A stretch of DNA of 43,820 bases from Cytidiella melzeri. Lineage: Eukaryota; Basidiomycota; Agaricomycetes; Polyporales; Irpicaceae. Position 1 is the stretch's first letter. Every line of letters starts with the position of its first letter. The DNA lies in the NCBI GenBank assembly GCA_022592445.1, contig JABYQR010000358.1:1-43820 (forward strand), in the 5' to 3' direction. The notes beneath the pieces were generated by a model. It made no database searches. It was not told the origin of the DNA and worked only from the letters and a program-made list of their open reading frames with translations. Positions 12,318 to 21,887 of this stretch are shown here, one piece after another. Position numbers and translations under genes: made by a program.

Positions 12318-14199
12318 ATGACTGGTGCAGAACCTTCCACTGCAGGCTCCTCCCAGGTGCGTAACCTCTTCGTCTCCACGCCGCCGACAGCTGACGCAAG
12401 TTACTACATGCTCGGTCTGGCTCAGAGTGCGTCTTTGACATCCGAACCGGCAGTACCAACGGAGCCCCATGCAGCAGGTGGAGGCTTAGAGGGAGGTGCC
12501 AGCACGAGCGCAGAGCATGACTCTGCACCTTCCCCATCCTCGACCTCGGATACCAGTCAAATTCGGGCGGCGACGACAAGTAGGGCGGGCCACGACGGGA
12601 CGAGTGCGACGCATTTAGCTATGAGTGAAACCGCACGCCAGAGTGATCCTTCGATAGGGACCTCGCAGCCGTCTATATCCCTCACCGGGCACGACGAAAT
12701 GAAGAGAGAAGAGGACAAGGGCTCGTGGAAGGCGGCAACACTGGCTATCCCAGTCAAACCTCGCAGTCGTCGCAAGAGCTCGAAAGGTGCGTCTCGTGGT
12801 AAGGGCACTGTGCCAACTGCTACCGAGAAGCCACCGTCCGTCGCCTCCACCAGCGAAGGCAAGCAGCCGGCGAAAAGACAGAAGATCACGCTTTTCGAGA
12901 GAATCACATTCATTTGCACACCATGTATACATCGCACTCACGACGTGGACATCGAGGAGGGCCCATCAAAACCAGCCGGAACGGGAAAACAGGAGTTGAC
13001 TACCAAGGAGTTGGAGACCACGGAGCATTCTACTCGGGAACCGTCCTCAGCTACCACAAGTAAGAGATCGTCGCTCCTGATACTTTACCCCGGTCTGACC
13101 TCGACAAGCAGTCGTGGCTCAACCTCTGGCTCTCGACCTCACAAATATTCCGCCGCCGCCAACCATTCTGGACGACGATATCGCCATCGTTGTTCCTCCT
13201 ACTCCAACGAAGCAACTTTTGCCACTCTCAGAGACCGACGGGTTGACGTCAGGTGCTGTGCAGCCTCCAGGTTCTACAGGGGAAGAGACGAAGCATGAGA
13301 TAGTGCGCGTCAGCGCAGGCGAATCGGGAGAGGAGACAGACGGATCATCTGAAGATGACGCTTTTGTGGACGGCCAGCAGGTGGATGAGTGGGAAGATGA
13401 CGAACAGCGTCTTATTAGGCAGGGAGGAAATGGAATTTCGCTTGGCCCAGTCAGTTTCGAGAAGCCCGTCTTCACCCGCATGCCTTCACTCATCGCTTGT
13501 CTACAGGACGGTATACCTCAGCCGCTGCTGCCTGCGATATCCGCAAAGCACGCTGGCAGAAAATGTCTCGTCTTGGACCTGGATGAGACGTTGGTGCATA
13601 GCAGCCTAAGAGTACGTCGATTTCGTTGCGCGTGTCCGACATTATGCTGAGCATGTTTCTCAGCCTGTACCATCTCCAGATTATATTGTGCCAGTGGAGA
13701 TTGAGAACAATTGGCATAATTTCTACGTGCTCAAGCGTCCGGGAGTCGACAACTTCATGCGGAAGATGGGCGAGCTATACGAAGTGGTCGTCTTCACCGC
13801 GAGCTTGGCCAAATACGCTGACCCAGTACTCGATCGACTCGATCCTGGCCATACCGTCGCGCATCGCCTCTTCCGTGAGAGCTGCTTCAACCATCGCGGC
13901 AATTATGTGAAGGTGCGTCGCTTCGGCCTCGCTGTACGATACCCCATTCCTCATCTTTATTTCCTACCTGACAGGATCTTTCGCAACTTGGGCGACCTAT
14001 TGCCGACACCATCATTCTCGACAACTCTCCTGCGTCGTACATCTTCCATCCCCACAACGCTGTGCCGGTGTCGTCTTGGTTCAACGACCCTCACGACACC
14101 GAGCTGACAGATTTGTGTCCTTTCCTCGAGGACTTGAGTGTCACAGGCGACGTGCGGGGAATTCTCAACCCAGCCGTCGAGCACACACGAAGTGCATGA
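12318..14199 (+). CDS. NIF/FCP1-type phosphatase, Psr1-like
   Basis: Predicted 553 residues from five exons: 12318-13059, 13109-13449, 13507-13611, 13664-13912 and 13975-14199. The haloacid-dehalogenase motif is [14 protein letters not shown] with DLDET at residues 385-389. A second acidic motif, IILDNSP, lies at about 492-498. Between them stand the family blocks [12 protein letters not shown] and [16 protein letters not shown]. The first 360 residues are Ser/Thr/Pro-rich and low complexity, with one short basic-hydrophobic island, [15 protein letters not shown]. Yeast Psr1/Psr2 are plasma-membrane phosphatases in sodium and general stress responses; related SCP enzymes act on the polymerase II C-terminal domain. 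The catalytic motif and its spacing fit an active enzyme. The intron at 13450-13506 is inferred because its removal joins the sequence directly to the conserved linker before the catalytic domain. Confidence 0.85.
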
Positions 14200-15507
14200 G
14201 GCGTACTACCCTGTGTTTCTCCGTCTAGAAGCTCTAATATGCATGGGGGCACCGTCAGGGAGAAGCCTGCGCAGACCAGGTCGCAGAATTGGATCAGAGT
14301 TCCACTTGTTATTTCCACCGCCGTGTGTCTGGAACATCCGTCTGGGCCGCTACGCCATAGGCCCTCTTCATACCCACCATCAGGTGAGGAGCGCACATCT
14401 CCCCAGTCTGGGTAACAGTTTTTGATTATGACGCTAACATTTCGTTCATGTGTTGACAGCTGTTGTCTTTTTGCTCTGTTATCAACTACCCCACGCTCCG
14501 GAAGCATGTTCGATGCTACACACGCTCAAGCACACACACTCGTTTTCTTTCTCGCTGGCAACTTCACCGTCGCTGTTATCTCTGCTCACAACGTGTACGC
14601 ACCGCGCTTTGTTCATTCGATCACGTAGCTGACTGCGTTTGAGGGGATTTTTTTTGTTTGTTTGTTCGGCGTTATTATAGCTGGCTGCATGCGCACATTA
14701 CCTGTTTAGCATCCTGTGTATACCCTTCATCTACTCTCATAGGCTCAGTTTGTTGTAGTCCAATGTCGTCATCTCTGGGCACTCTGTGAACATCACGCCC
14801 GACGCTCAATATCTTCTATCGAAGACTGGCCGATGTTTTGTGCGAGGTAAGTGTGTGAGCTCTATGCGTGTTGTATGCTACTTCCTTGTGCGCGTCCGTT
14901 CTTTCGTCCTCGGTCTATCGAAGGGCGCCGCCGTCTGTTTTCGACCAACGGTCAGAAATATTGTGATTGTTCACTGCGTACGGTGACGAGGTTCTTCAAG
15001 GACGCCTAGAGATTGAATCTGCAGTGTTGTTATTCTGTGGGGTTTCAGGCCAAAGAAATATTTGAAGCACCTCTTACAATCTGCTGTCTCTCGTCGTCGT
15101 GGTAGTTCTGGTCACTCATGGACTCTATGGTGCACCAGGCAAGACTTGAATTTACTTACAAACCTCGGTACATCTCACATCGACTAGAATCGCAGGCTGC
15201 ACTACTGATACCCACTGATCTCTAGGCTGTTCATGTGTGCATGCCTGCTGCTATCTTTGACTGTGTAGACTTCTGCTGACTATATCTCCCAATACCGCAT
15301 ACTGCTTGACATGCAATACACCACCAGCTTTTTCTCAGGGTGGCGACCGGCGGGTCACCCGTGCCGTTTGATGAGAAAGGTTTTTCACCTAAAAATTGGC
15401 AGAAACCTGAATGCTCCCCCGAGTGTAAAGGGAAAATTTGCCAGTCCAAAGGATGGCAAGCTTACATATAAGAAGCCAGTGGCTGTTCCAAGACATATCA
15501 TGCTGGT
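14200..15507. other. Gene-free stretch downstream of the phosphatase
   Basis: It holds the phosphatase 3' region, then DNA without a supported coding region. A strong GTAAGT donor near 14850 and a TTTCAG near 15048 hint at spliced noncoding transcription, but no protein family emerges. The gene-rich part of the window ends here. Confidence 0.4.
14384..14459 (+). other. Probable intron in the phosphatase 3' untranslated region
   Basis: A GTGAGG donor, a branch-like GCTAAC and a TTGACAG acceptor bound a 76-nt interval starting 185 bases after the stop codon. Size and signals match the coding introns of this locus. It could instead belong to a separate noncoding transcript. Confidence 0.35.
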
Positions 15508-15737
15508 GCTGTCGTGAATGGCCTAATAACTGGCCCTTATTGTTTACATTTTGTTTTAATTTATAGGTTACAAATTGCAACCCCTTTCAAACCCCTTGCA
15601 TGTCTTTTGGGTGCCTATATCATGTTCCTTAGACAACCCACACAGTTGTGTTATCTGACTGCTATGTTACACTGGCATGCAACTCAGTCTAGACCCAACC
15701 ACATGGCAACCACCAATAAACTCCTTTAGGTAGTTCT
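15508..15737 (+). mobile_element. LTR fragment, left part (family D, related to Gypsy-A LTR)
   Basis: It begins TGTCGTGAATGGCC, closely resembling the Gypsy-A LTR start TGTCGTGGATGGCC, and continues in parallel with that LTR to CTCCTTTAGGTAGTTCT. It is then split by the solo LTR at 15738-16402. The other part resumes at 16403. Confidence 0.65.
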
Positions 15738-16402
15738 TATAACAGTAAGGTTACTACTCACCAGGTAAGTTGATAAACTGAGGGGAGTTGATGGAGATAG
15801 AGAGTAAGAGATGTGGTGAGCGAAGTACTGTGAGGTACTGAGTAGTCCTAGTTCAACAGAGTGGATAAGACTGAGGGGATATGCCCTCAGGAGTGCCTCT
15901 ATATATACATGAAGGGGAGGACCCCAGGTACTACCCTAAGACCCCTAATACCTACATGACTAAGCGAAGTAATCTACCTTACTAAGCATGCCCTATGCCC
16001 TAGTGGTGCCACTTCAATAATCAACCAATAGCAATTGTCCCCATGACCTGACCCCATGACCCAGTTCCAAGGCTAGACTTGTTCTAGCTTGTTCTAAGAC
16101 AAGGCTAGACTTTTCCAGAAGGTTCTAAGAACTATGACCTCATCTAATGGAATGTTCTATACTATGACATCATAGTTCCAGCATGTTCCACAAGGTTCCA
16201 GAGAGTTCTATCATGTGATACACAGATAAGGAAAAGAGGGCATCAGCGCATCAATTGATAGGCACTGAGAATGAGCGCCGGAATAAGCGCCTGATAAGCG
16301 CCAGATGAGCGCTGGATAAGCGCTTGACAAGCTCTTAAATATTCCTAATAATACCGTTGCCTGGTAAGGCAAGTCTTGTAGAAACATTGAAAATCTGTGA
16401 CA
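15738..16402 (-). mobile_element. Solo LTR, family C
   Basis: About 665 bp, matching the intact family-C LTR at 34591-35281 in reverse. On the minus strand it begins TGTCACAGATTTTC and carries a TATA-like TGTATATATAGAGG. The flanking 5-mers are GTTCT (15733-15737) and GTTTT (16403-16407), a target duplication with one change. The distal end reads TATAACAG instead of TGTAACAG. Confidence 0.75.
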
Positions 16403-16650
16403 GTTTTATTGTTCTTTCTTTACACCGCTTCTTGCAAGGCCTGCCCTTGACAAAATTGAAGTGTTGTGCAAGGGATAGCGGCTGTTAAGCTTTGAAGATG
16501 AGTCTTATTTTTCTTGCTGCTTCAGCATCTCTGCTTATTTACATGTCTGTATATACTTATGTAAGCAAGTATCATACATGTCTACTTCAGCTATTTTACT
16601 ATGCTACTAAGTGTGTTACTCAGCATATGACTACTATCGATGACCCAGAA
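16403..16650 (+). mobile_element. LTR fragment, right part (family D)
   Basis: It resumes the LTR interrupted at 15737. The stretch GCTTCTTGCAAGGCCTGCCC aligns with the corresponding part of the Gypsy-A LTR. It is cut at 16651 by the copia LTR. The same segment occurs reversed at 43063-43310. Confidence 0.6.
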
Positions 16651-16820
16651 TGTTAGAAGGCTATGCAAGTAGAGGAAAGCATTGAGAGAGTAAGACTGAG
16701 AGGGATCACACAGTGGGAGTTGGGGATCAAAAGTGCGTATCGTTGCATTGATCAGAGTAAGTCATATATACGGTAACTACGGCGCTTGTACGTTAAGCGT
16801 CTAATTAATATAGTCGAACA
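16651..16820 (-). repeat. 3' LTR of copia copy 1
   Basis: On the element's strand it runs from TGTTCGACTATATTAATTAG to CCTTCTAACA. The TATA-like signal is CCGTATATAAGAC. Its proximal flank, immediately after the coding stop, is AAGGGGAG, a polypurine tract. Confidence 0.9.
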
Positions 16821-16827
16821 CTCCCCT

Positions 16828-19800
16828 TCAAGCACGAATATGAAGTAGTTCATTGAAGTGCTTGAGTTTTTCGAGAGGTAGTGCTTTAGTAAGTGTATCA
16901 GCACGTTGATCGTTAGAAGATATGTGATGAATAGTTATATACTTCTTGAGTACACGATCACTGATGAAATTCTTACGAATCTTGAAGTGTTTAGTTCTTT
17001 GTGAATGTTGCTCATTGGGTGAGCTAACAATGGCAATAGTTGATGCACTGTCAGTATACATTTTGACAGGATCCATAGTAAAGTTAAGTAGTTTGTCAAT
17101 GAGTGCTTTTAGATATATAGCTTCAGTTGACGCATGCGCTAAGGCATATAATTTGGCTTCGGTGACTGATAGTGTTACTAGTGAACCACGCTTACTTGAC
17201 CAAGAGATAAGCGAGTCATTGTATGTAAAGGTGTAGCCCATTATTGGTTTATTGCCGTTTGTAGTCATACCATCAGAATCAGCATATCCGACAAGTGAAG
17301 TATTAGTAGTAGTTGCTTGGTTCTCTAGGACAAGCCAGTAATCGCACGTTCCCTTCAAGTATAGGTAACACTGTTTAGCTGCAGCGAAGTGTTCCTTATA
17401 ATGGTCAGCTAAGTATCGTGCAAGTTGACCAGTGCAGTATGCAACGTCTGGTCGAGTACAGTCAGCGACGTATCGTAAACCACCGACTAAAGACATGTAT
17501 TGTTTAATAGCGTCAGCGTCCTGATGAGGTTCTTCCGAGTCACGGGGGGCTAAGTTGTGCTCGTGTATCATAGGCGTACGGCGTGTATGATTGGGGTCAA
17601 AGTTGTTTTGTTTAAGTATAGTTTGGATATAATCGCGTTGACGAAGCTTGATAACACCAGAGGCTTTGTCGTAATCGATCTCCATGCCAAGCATCCAGTG
17701 GATAGTACCACCGTTTGTTACTTCGACATGTTGTCTAAGTGCTATCTCAAATTGTTCAGCGACGACAGAAGTGATAGTACAGAGAGTAATATCGTCGACA
17801 TGAACAGCGAGTATAAGTATTAGTTTTTCTCCCCTGTAAAGGTAGAAGACAGCGTTATCGTAGTCTGAACGCTTGAGTCCAAGTTGGAAAAGTATATCGC
17901 ATAGTACCTTGTACCAGCGATGTCCGGCTTGTTTAAGGCCATAGATAGTTTTGCGTAGTTTAAGTACCCAGCCCTTAGGCAAGTTGGGCAGTAAGTCGCC
18001 AGGCGGCGGACGAAGATAAAGATCTTCATCATCGTTAATCTTACCGTATAAGTAAGCGGACTTAACATCGAGTTGGTTAATCTCGAAGTGTAGTGAAGCC
18101 GCAAGTGTAAGTATGAGTCGCATAGAACTCATGCGCGCGACTGGAGCGAACAAGTCGTTTGCATAGTAATCAATACCATCGCGCTGAGAGTATCCTTGCG
18201 CAACAAGTCTTGACTTGAGTTTAGTAACTTTGCCATGTTTGTACTTGGTCTTGTAGACAAAGCGAGAACCAGTAATGTTGGCATTTGGCGGCGGGATACA
18301 GTATTCCCAAGTGCCGAGTTGTTCTAGTGTATCAACCTCAAGTTTCATAGACTTAAAACAATTGTCTTTGAGAGGGTGATTAAGTACATCTTTGAAAGTG
18401 ACAGGGTCACTGACGTCCTCAGCATAGTAAGCGTTAAACTCAGTCAAGTAGAAAGCAATGTTAGTGTCTACTTCATCGTAGTTTAGACCACGAGCTTTAC
18501 GCGATAGTTGAGGAGTTCTGTTGGAACGCCTTGGACCAGTAGGGTCAGGCTCGTCAATTTCCATTGGTTCTATATGAGGGTTGTCCTCAAGTTCAAGTTG
18601 TTTTTCAGTAGTAAGTTTTTCGACATTTGGTTCTTTCTCCCCTTCAATTTGTATCGTAGAGTCAACAAATTGCAAGTTACGTTCAACTCCGACACGCTGT
18701 CCAAAGTAAACGTAGTGACCTTTAGAGTGTTCAGCGAAGCCTATCCAGACTCCCCTTTTACCCTTAGATGCTAGTTTATTTGTGCGATATTCGTCGTATA
18801 CGATGCACGGCTGACCGAAGACTTGAAGTCCATCAAGGTTAGCGTCTGTGCCATATTGCTTAAAGTAAGGAGTTTTGTAGTTAAGTATAGTACGAGGAGA
18901 ACGATTGTACACATACATCGCGTATAATGCAGCGTACCACCATAGTCGATTTGGTAAAGATGCAGTATGCAGGTTTACTCGAATCAAGTTCATAATAGTT
19001 TGATGTACACGCTCAGCAACACCGTTTCGCTGAGGAGTATCATGTACAGTAAGACATAGTATAGTTCCTTGAGTTTTCAAATAAGCAGTCATAGCTTTAC
19101 TGGTAAAGACACCGTCGTTATCGGCTTGAAGTATCTTGACACGAATACCATATTGCGTCAAAAGTTCAGTAGAGAAAATGACCCATTGAGTATAGGCGTC
19201 ATCTTTAGTAACTAGTGGTGCAAATACTAACCATCTAGTAGCATCGTCGACGATAGTCAACCAGTATTTATGTTTACCAGTAATTGATGCTGTGGGTAGA
19301 GGCCCAAATATGTCGATATGAAAGTGATCTCCGAAAGCTTCAGCTAACAATGAAGAACGAAGTTTAGGTACGGTATTGCGATAGATATTGTTAAGTAAAC
19401 AATCCTCACACGGAGTTTCAGTATGGTCAGTTATATGATCAGTAATGATTGACGAAGATTGAAGTAGTTTCTTGATCATGAAGTAACTGAGATGACCGAG
19501 TTTTTTATGTAGTTCAAGTAGAGTAATGCCAGTTCTATGCACGCTTGCTAAAGAAGTCAGCCGAGTTGATGATAGCGTGTATAAACCGTTTGATTTTCTA
19601 ACAACAGCCACACAAGTCAAGTTTGAGTCGTATATAGTACAAAGATTGTTATAGAAAGTAAAACAATAATCAGAGTCCAGTTTTCCAATGCTGATTAAAG
19701 TAAAAGGTAGAGTTGAGTTGAAGTAGACGTTCTTTAGCAATAGTTCAGTAAGCTTACCACTTTCCTGTTCCACCTCGAGTACCATGTCACCAGCGAGTTT

Positions 19801-20946
19801 CAAAACTAGTTGTTCTGAGTTGGCGACAGTCAGTACAATAGTTGGTACGGAGTGGACATTGAAAGGTAAGTCTTGATACGGCGTACAGTGTATAGTCGCG
19901 CCAGTATCAAGAATATGTATCAACTTGTCTGTTGACGAAGTTGCATACAGCGGAAGTAGAGTAGGAAAAGTAGTAGTAAGCGAAGTACTTACGTGCATAG
20001 TGACGTCGGACTCAGAGAGAGCCGACACCCGCGCGCTCTGGTTGCGACGAGGAGTAGTTGTCGACGGACCAGCAACAGCGGGAGTAGCGACGACAGCGGC
20101 GGCAGTGGCAGCTTTGCCCTTGGCACCAGCAGCAACGGACTTCCGGGTAATACCCTTCCTCTTCATTGCCTCCTTGTACTTCTCTGTCCAGGGCGAAGGG
20201 CAAGCAGGCGTCGTGTGGCCTGTCTCGTTACAGTTGTAACACTTCATCTTCAAAGTGTCACAAATGGACTTCTCCTTCGAGTAAGGAGTGGCAGTCGCAC
20301 AAGCAGAGGAAGTGGCTTTCGCCGGACGTTTGACACATTTGTAGACTGCTGGCAACGCAGCGGAAGAACCACCAGCGGGCCTATTGCGAGGGACGAGGGT
20401 TGACAAATTCTTAGACCGAGAGCGGTCAAGTGGGTGAGCAAGTCGCCAGCTATGGAAGTTGCGGCGAAGCTCGACACTCAGCGAGATTGGGTTGTAATTG
20501 TATTTCTTGCCAACAGGAGTACAAGAACGCACACCAGCCTCGTAGCTAGCGCGAGTATGCACATAGGCAGGGGGAATGATGCCAACGAGGGCGGAGTAGA
20601 AAATGTGCTGAGGGAATTCAATCCCCTTGGAGAGAATCTTTGAGTACAAGTTGTGCGCGTCGTTGAGTAGTTTGTCCATTTCGTGGACAGGACAGTGGAG
20701 GGAGAAAAGTTGAAAGATTTTGTTTGCGTCCGACATAGTAGAAGTCGGTTCAAAACGTTTGGAGAGTTTCTCCATCCATCTGTGAGGTGCGGTCTCGTTG
20801 AGGTAGTTTCCATCACAGAGTCTGCAATGTGTCCAGCCAGGACATTTAAGACGGCCCGTTGGACCTCTTGAGGAATGGTAAGACCACCCCTGTAGCTGTA
20901 GAAGTTGACGATAGTCGACATTGCAGTATCGACGCGGAACTTCCAC
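16828..20946 (-). CDS. Copia Gag(C-terminal)-Pol polyprotein
   Basis: An uninterrupted frame of 1372 codons. It holds a zinc knuckle CYNCNETGHTTPAC (about 236-249) and an aspartic protease HILDTGAT (about 344-351). The integrase zinc site has His at about 480 and 485 and CEDC at 513-516; its core has Asp in HIDIFGPL, Asp in QADND and Glu in NGVAERVHQT. The reverse transcriptase shows QLDVKSAYLYG and VHVDD (about 1048-1052, His where Tyr is usual). RNase H starts at GYADSDG. The first ~44 codons after the ATG are probably not Gag; they are the wrong frame of sequence that reads as Gag in the overlapping ORF. Three changes likely to damage it are Trp to Cys at about 863 and Arg to His at about 1009, both judged against copy 2, and Glu to Lys at about 1265 in the RNase H motif TEAK (TEAE in copy 2). 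The frame is open but the enzyme may be inactive. Confidence 0.9.
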   Translation of the reverse strand: MEVPRRYCNVDYRQLLQLQGWSYHSSRGPTGRLKCPGWTHCRLCDGNYLNETAPHRWMEKLSKRFEPTSTMSDANKIFQLFSLHCPVHEMDKLLNDAHNLYSKILSKGIEFPQHIFYSALVGIIPPAYVHTRASYEAGVRSCTPVGKKYNYNPISLSVELRRNFHSWRLAHPLDRSRSKNLSTLVPRNRPAGGSSAALPAVYKCVKRPAKATSSACATATPYSKEKSICDTLKMKCYNCNETGHTTPACPSPWTEKYKEAMKRKGITRKSVAAGAKGKAATAAAVVATPAVAGPSTTTPRRNQSARVSALSESDVTMHVSTSLTTTFPTLLPLYATSSTDKLIHILDTGATIHCTPYQDLPFNVHSVPTIVLTVANSEQLVLKLAGDMVLEVEQESGKLTELLLKNVYFNSTLPFTLISIGKLDSDYCFTFYNNLCTIYDSNLTCVAVVRKSNGLYTLSSTRLTSLASVHRTGITLLELHKKLGHLSYFMIKKLLQSSSIITDHITDHTETPCEDCLLNNIYRNTVPKLRSSLLAEAFGDHFHIDIFGPLPTASITGKHKYWLTIVDDATRWLVFAPLVTKDDAYTQWVIFSTELLTQYGIRVKILQADNDGVFTSKAMTAYLKTQGTILCLTVHDTPQRNGVAERVHQTIMNLIRVNLHTASLPNRLWWYAALYAMYVYNRSPRTILNYKTPYFKQYGTDANLDGLQVFGQPCIVYDEYRTNKLASKGKRGVWIGFAEHSKGHYVYFGQRVGVERNLQFVDSTIQIEGEKEPNVEKLTTEKQLELEDNPHIEPMEIDEPDPTGPRRSNRTPQLSRKARGLNYDEVDTNIAFYLTEFNAYYAEDVSDPVTFKDVLNHPLKDNCFKSMKLEVDTLEQLGTWEYCIPPPNANITGSRFVYKTKYKHGKVTKLKSRLVAQGYSQRDGIDYYANDLFAPVARMSSMRLILTLAASLHFEINQLDVKSAYLYGKINDDEDLYLRPPPGDLLPNLPKGWVLKLRKTIYGLKQAGHRWYKVLCDILFQLGLKRSDYDNAVFYLYRGEKLILILAVHVDDITLCTITSVVAEQFEIALRQHVEVTNGGTIHWMLGMEIDYDKASGVIKLRQRDYIQTILKQNNFDPNHTRRTPMIHEHNLAPRDSEEPHQDADAIKQYMSLVGGLRYVADCTRPDVAYCTGQLARYLADHYKEHFAAAKQCYLYLKGTCDYWLVLENQATTTNTSLVGYADSDGMTTNGNKPIMGYTFTYNDSLISWSSKRGSLVTLSVTEAKLYALAHASTEAIYLKALIDKLLNFTMDPVKMYTDSASTIAIVSSPNEQHSQRTKHFKIRKNFISDRVLKKYITIHHISSNDQRADTLTKALPLEKLKHFNELLHIRA

Positions 20947-21563
20947 ATCGGCCTGGTGTCAGGACCCGTAAGTTTGCCAACGTCAGCAAAGGCTTTGTGG
21001 ACATCGCTAAGCAACATAGTATACTCCACGTCATGTTTTGGAGGCACGGAAAGGAGGGACGACACCGCTCGCGCGGAGTCAGTAGGGCCAGATGGCGAGG
21101 GGGAAGGTGCACGATAGGCTCTGGGCAGTTTACCCCTTCGCCTTTTGTGCGCCTCGTCGTCGTCCATAGCATTGTCGCTATCGTCTGACAATGGTTTAGT
21201 GGGGTGACAACGTGCAAAGTCGTCGCAGAGAGTGTCGAATGGAGTGCATCGGCAATCTGAGGGGGGTGCTGAGACTTGACGTGACGCTGTGATGCAAGCA
21301 GTTGGTTGATCGGCGACGGCAGATGTAGTAGGGACATTGGGGGCATGGTCAGAAGGTGCAGAACCTGGGGTACCAGCGCAAGAAGCGGAAGACATTGGAT
21401 GAGGAGGAGTAGAAGCAGGAGGAGGAGTTGGAGTAGGAGTGAAGACGGGGGTACGTCTTCTGCGTGTAGTACGAGGGATAGTGCCTCGAAGAAAGTCGGT
21501 TTGGTGTTGTTCGCGCGTAGAACGACGAGGTTGAGGCTGATCAGTGGGATCAGAGCTCATCAA
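20478..21563 (-). CDS. Copia Gag N-terminal frame
   Basis: 361 codons from ATG at 21563. The first 200 residues are Pro/Ser/Thr/Arg-rich. The region around TIVNFYSYRGGLTIPQEVQ looks like retrotransposon Gag. After SVM (near 20815) the Gag-like sequence continues not here but in the overlapping pol frame as DGNYLNETAPHRWMEKLS. A ribosome would have to move back one base, or one base has been lost or gained. The same arrangement is present in copy 2, so it predates the duplication. The last ~110 residues of this frame are then probably not functional. Confidence 0.7.
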   Translation of the reverse strand: MMSSDPTDQPQPRRSTREQHQTDFLRGTIPRTTRRRRTPVFTPTPTPPPASTPPHPMSSASCAGTPGSAPSDHAPNVPTTSAVADQPTACITASRQVSAPPSDCRCTPFDTLCDDFARCHPTKPLSDDSDNAMDDDEAHKRRRGKLPRAYRAPSPSPSGPTDSARAVSSLLSVPPKHDVEYTMLLSDVHKAFADVGKLTGPDTRPMWKFRVDTAMSTIVNFYSYRGGLTIPQEVQRAVLNVLAGHIADSVMETTSTRPHLTDGWRNSPNVLNRLLLCRTQTKSFNFSPSTVLSTKWTNYSTTRTTCTQRFSPRGLNSLSTFSTPPSLASFPLPMCILALATRLVCVLVLLLARNTITTQSR

Positions 21564-21616
21564 CTGGTGGAGAGTGAGTGCAGAGAGTAGTTTTAGTAAG
21601 GTAAAGAGCTTATCCG

Positions 21617-21628
21617 GGGCTCATAACC
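21617..21628 (-). promoter_or_regulatory. Primer-binding site, half-tRNA(iMet) type
   Basis: Directly inside the 5' LTR the minus strand reads GGTTATGAGCCC. This is complementary to the anticodon stem-loop of initiator methionine tRNA (GGGCUCAUAACC), not to its 3' end. Drosophila copia and yeast Ty5 are known to prime from such an internal tRNA fragment. Confidence 0.8.
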
Positions 21629-21799
21629 TGTTAGAAGGCTATGCAAGTAGAGGAAAGCGTTGAGAGAGTAAGACTGAGAGGGATCACACAGTGGGAGTTG
21701 GGGATCAAAAGTGCGTATCGTTGCATTGATCGGAGTAAGTCTTATATACGGTAACTATGGCGCTTGTACGTTGAGCATCTAATTTGATATAGTCGAACA
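21629..21799 (-). repeat. 5' LTR of copia copy 1
   Basis: 171 bp, TGTTCGAC to CTAACA on the element strand, with a TATA-like CCGTATATAAGAC. It should hold the promoter and transcription start of the element. Confidence 0.9.
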
Positions 21800-21887
21800 C
21801 ATAGTGTTGGCTCTGAGCAAGAATTACCAGTACTTTGGAAGCTAACTACAAATTCTCAACCCCTACATTCTTGGACAATGTAAATTG

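Larger units (their letters stand above)
15893..21799 (+). repeat. Left arm of a ~5.9-kb inverted repeat
   Basis: It is the reverse complement, with scattered differences, of 37894-43820. The arm comprises copia copy 1, a 248-bp family-D fragment and most of a family-C solo LTR. The right arm runs off the window, so the true arm may be longer. Confidence 0.85.
16651..21799 (-). mobile_element. Ty1/copia LTR retrotransposon, copy 1
   Basis: A 5149-bp element with 170/171-bp LTRs bounded by TG..CA, a primer site next to the 5' LTR, a gag frame and one long gag-pol frame in the copia order protease, integrase, reverse transcriptase, RNase H. The two LTRs differ at about eight positions, so the insertion is not brand new. 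No target-site duplication is present: the bases outside are CAGAA and CATAG as read on the plus strand. Confidence 0.95.

Noticed and set aside
15231..15517. Coding fragments on both strands upstream of the LTR block
   Set aside because: Short, overlapping and without family features.
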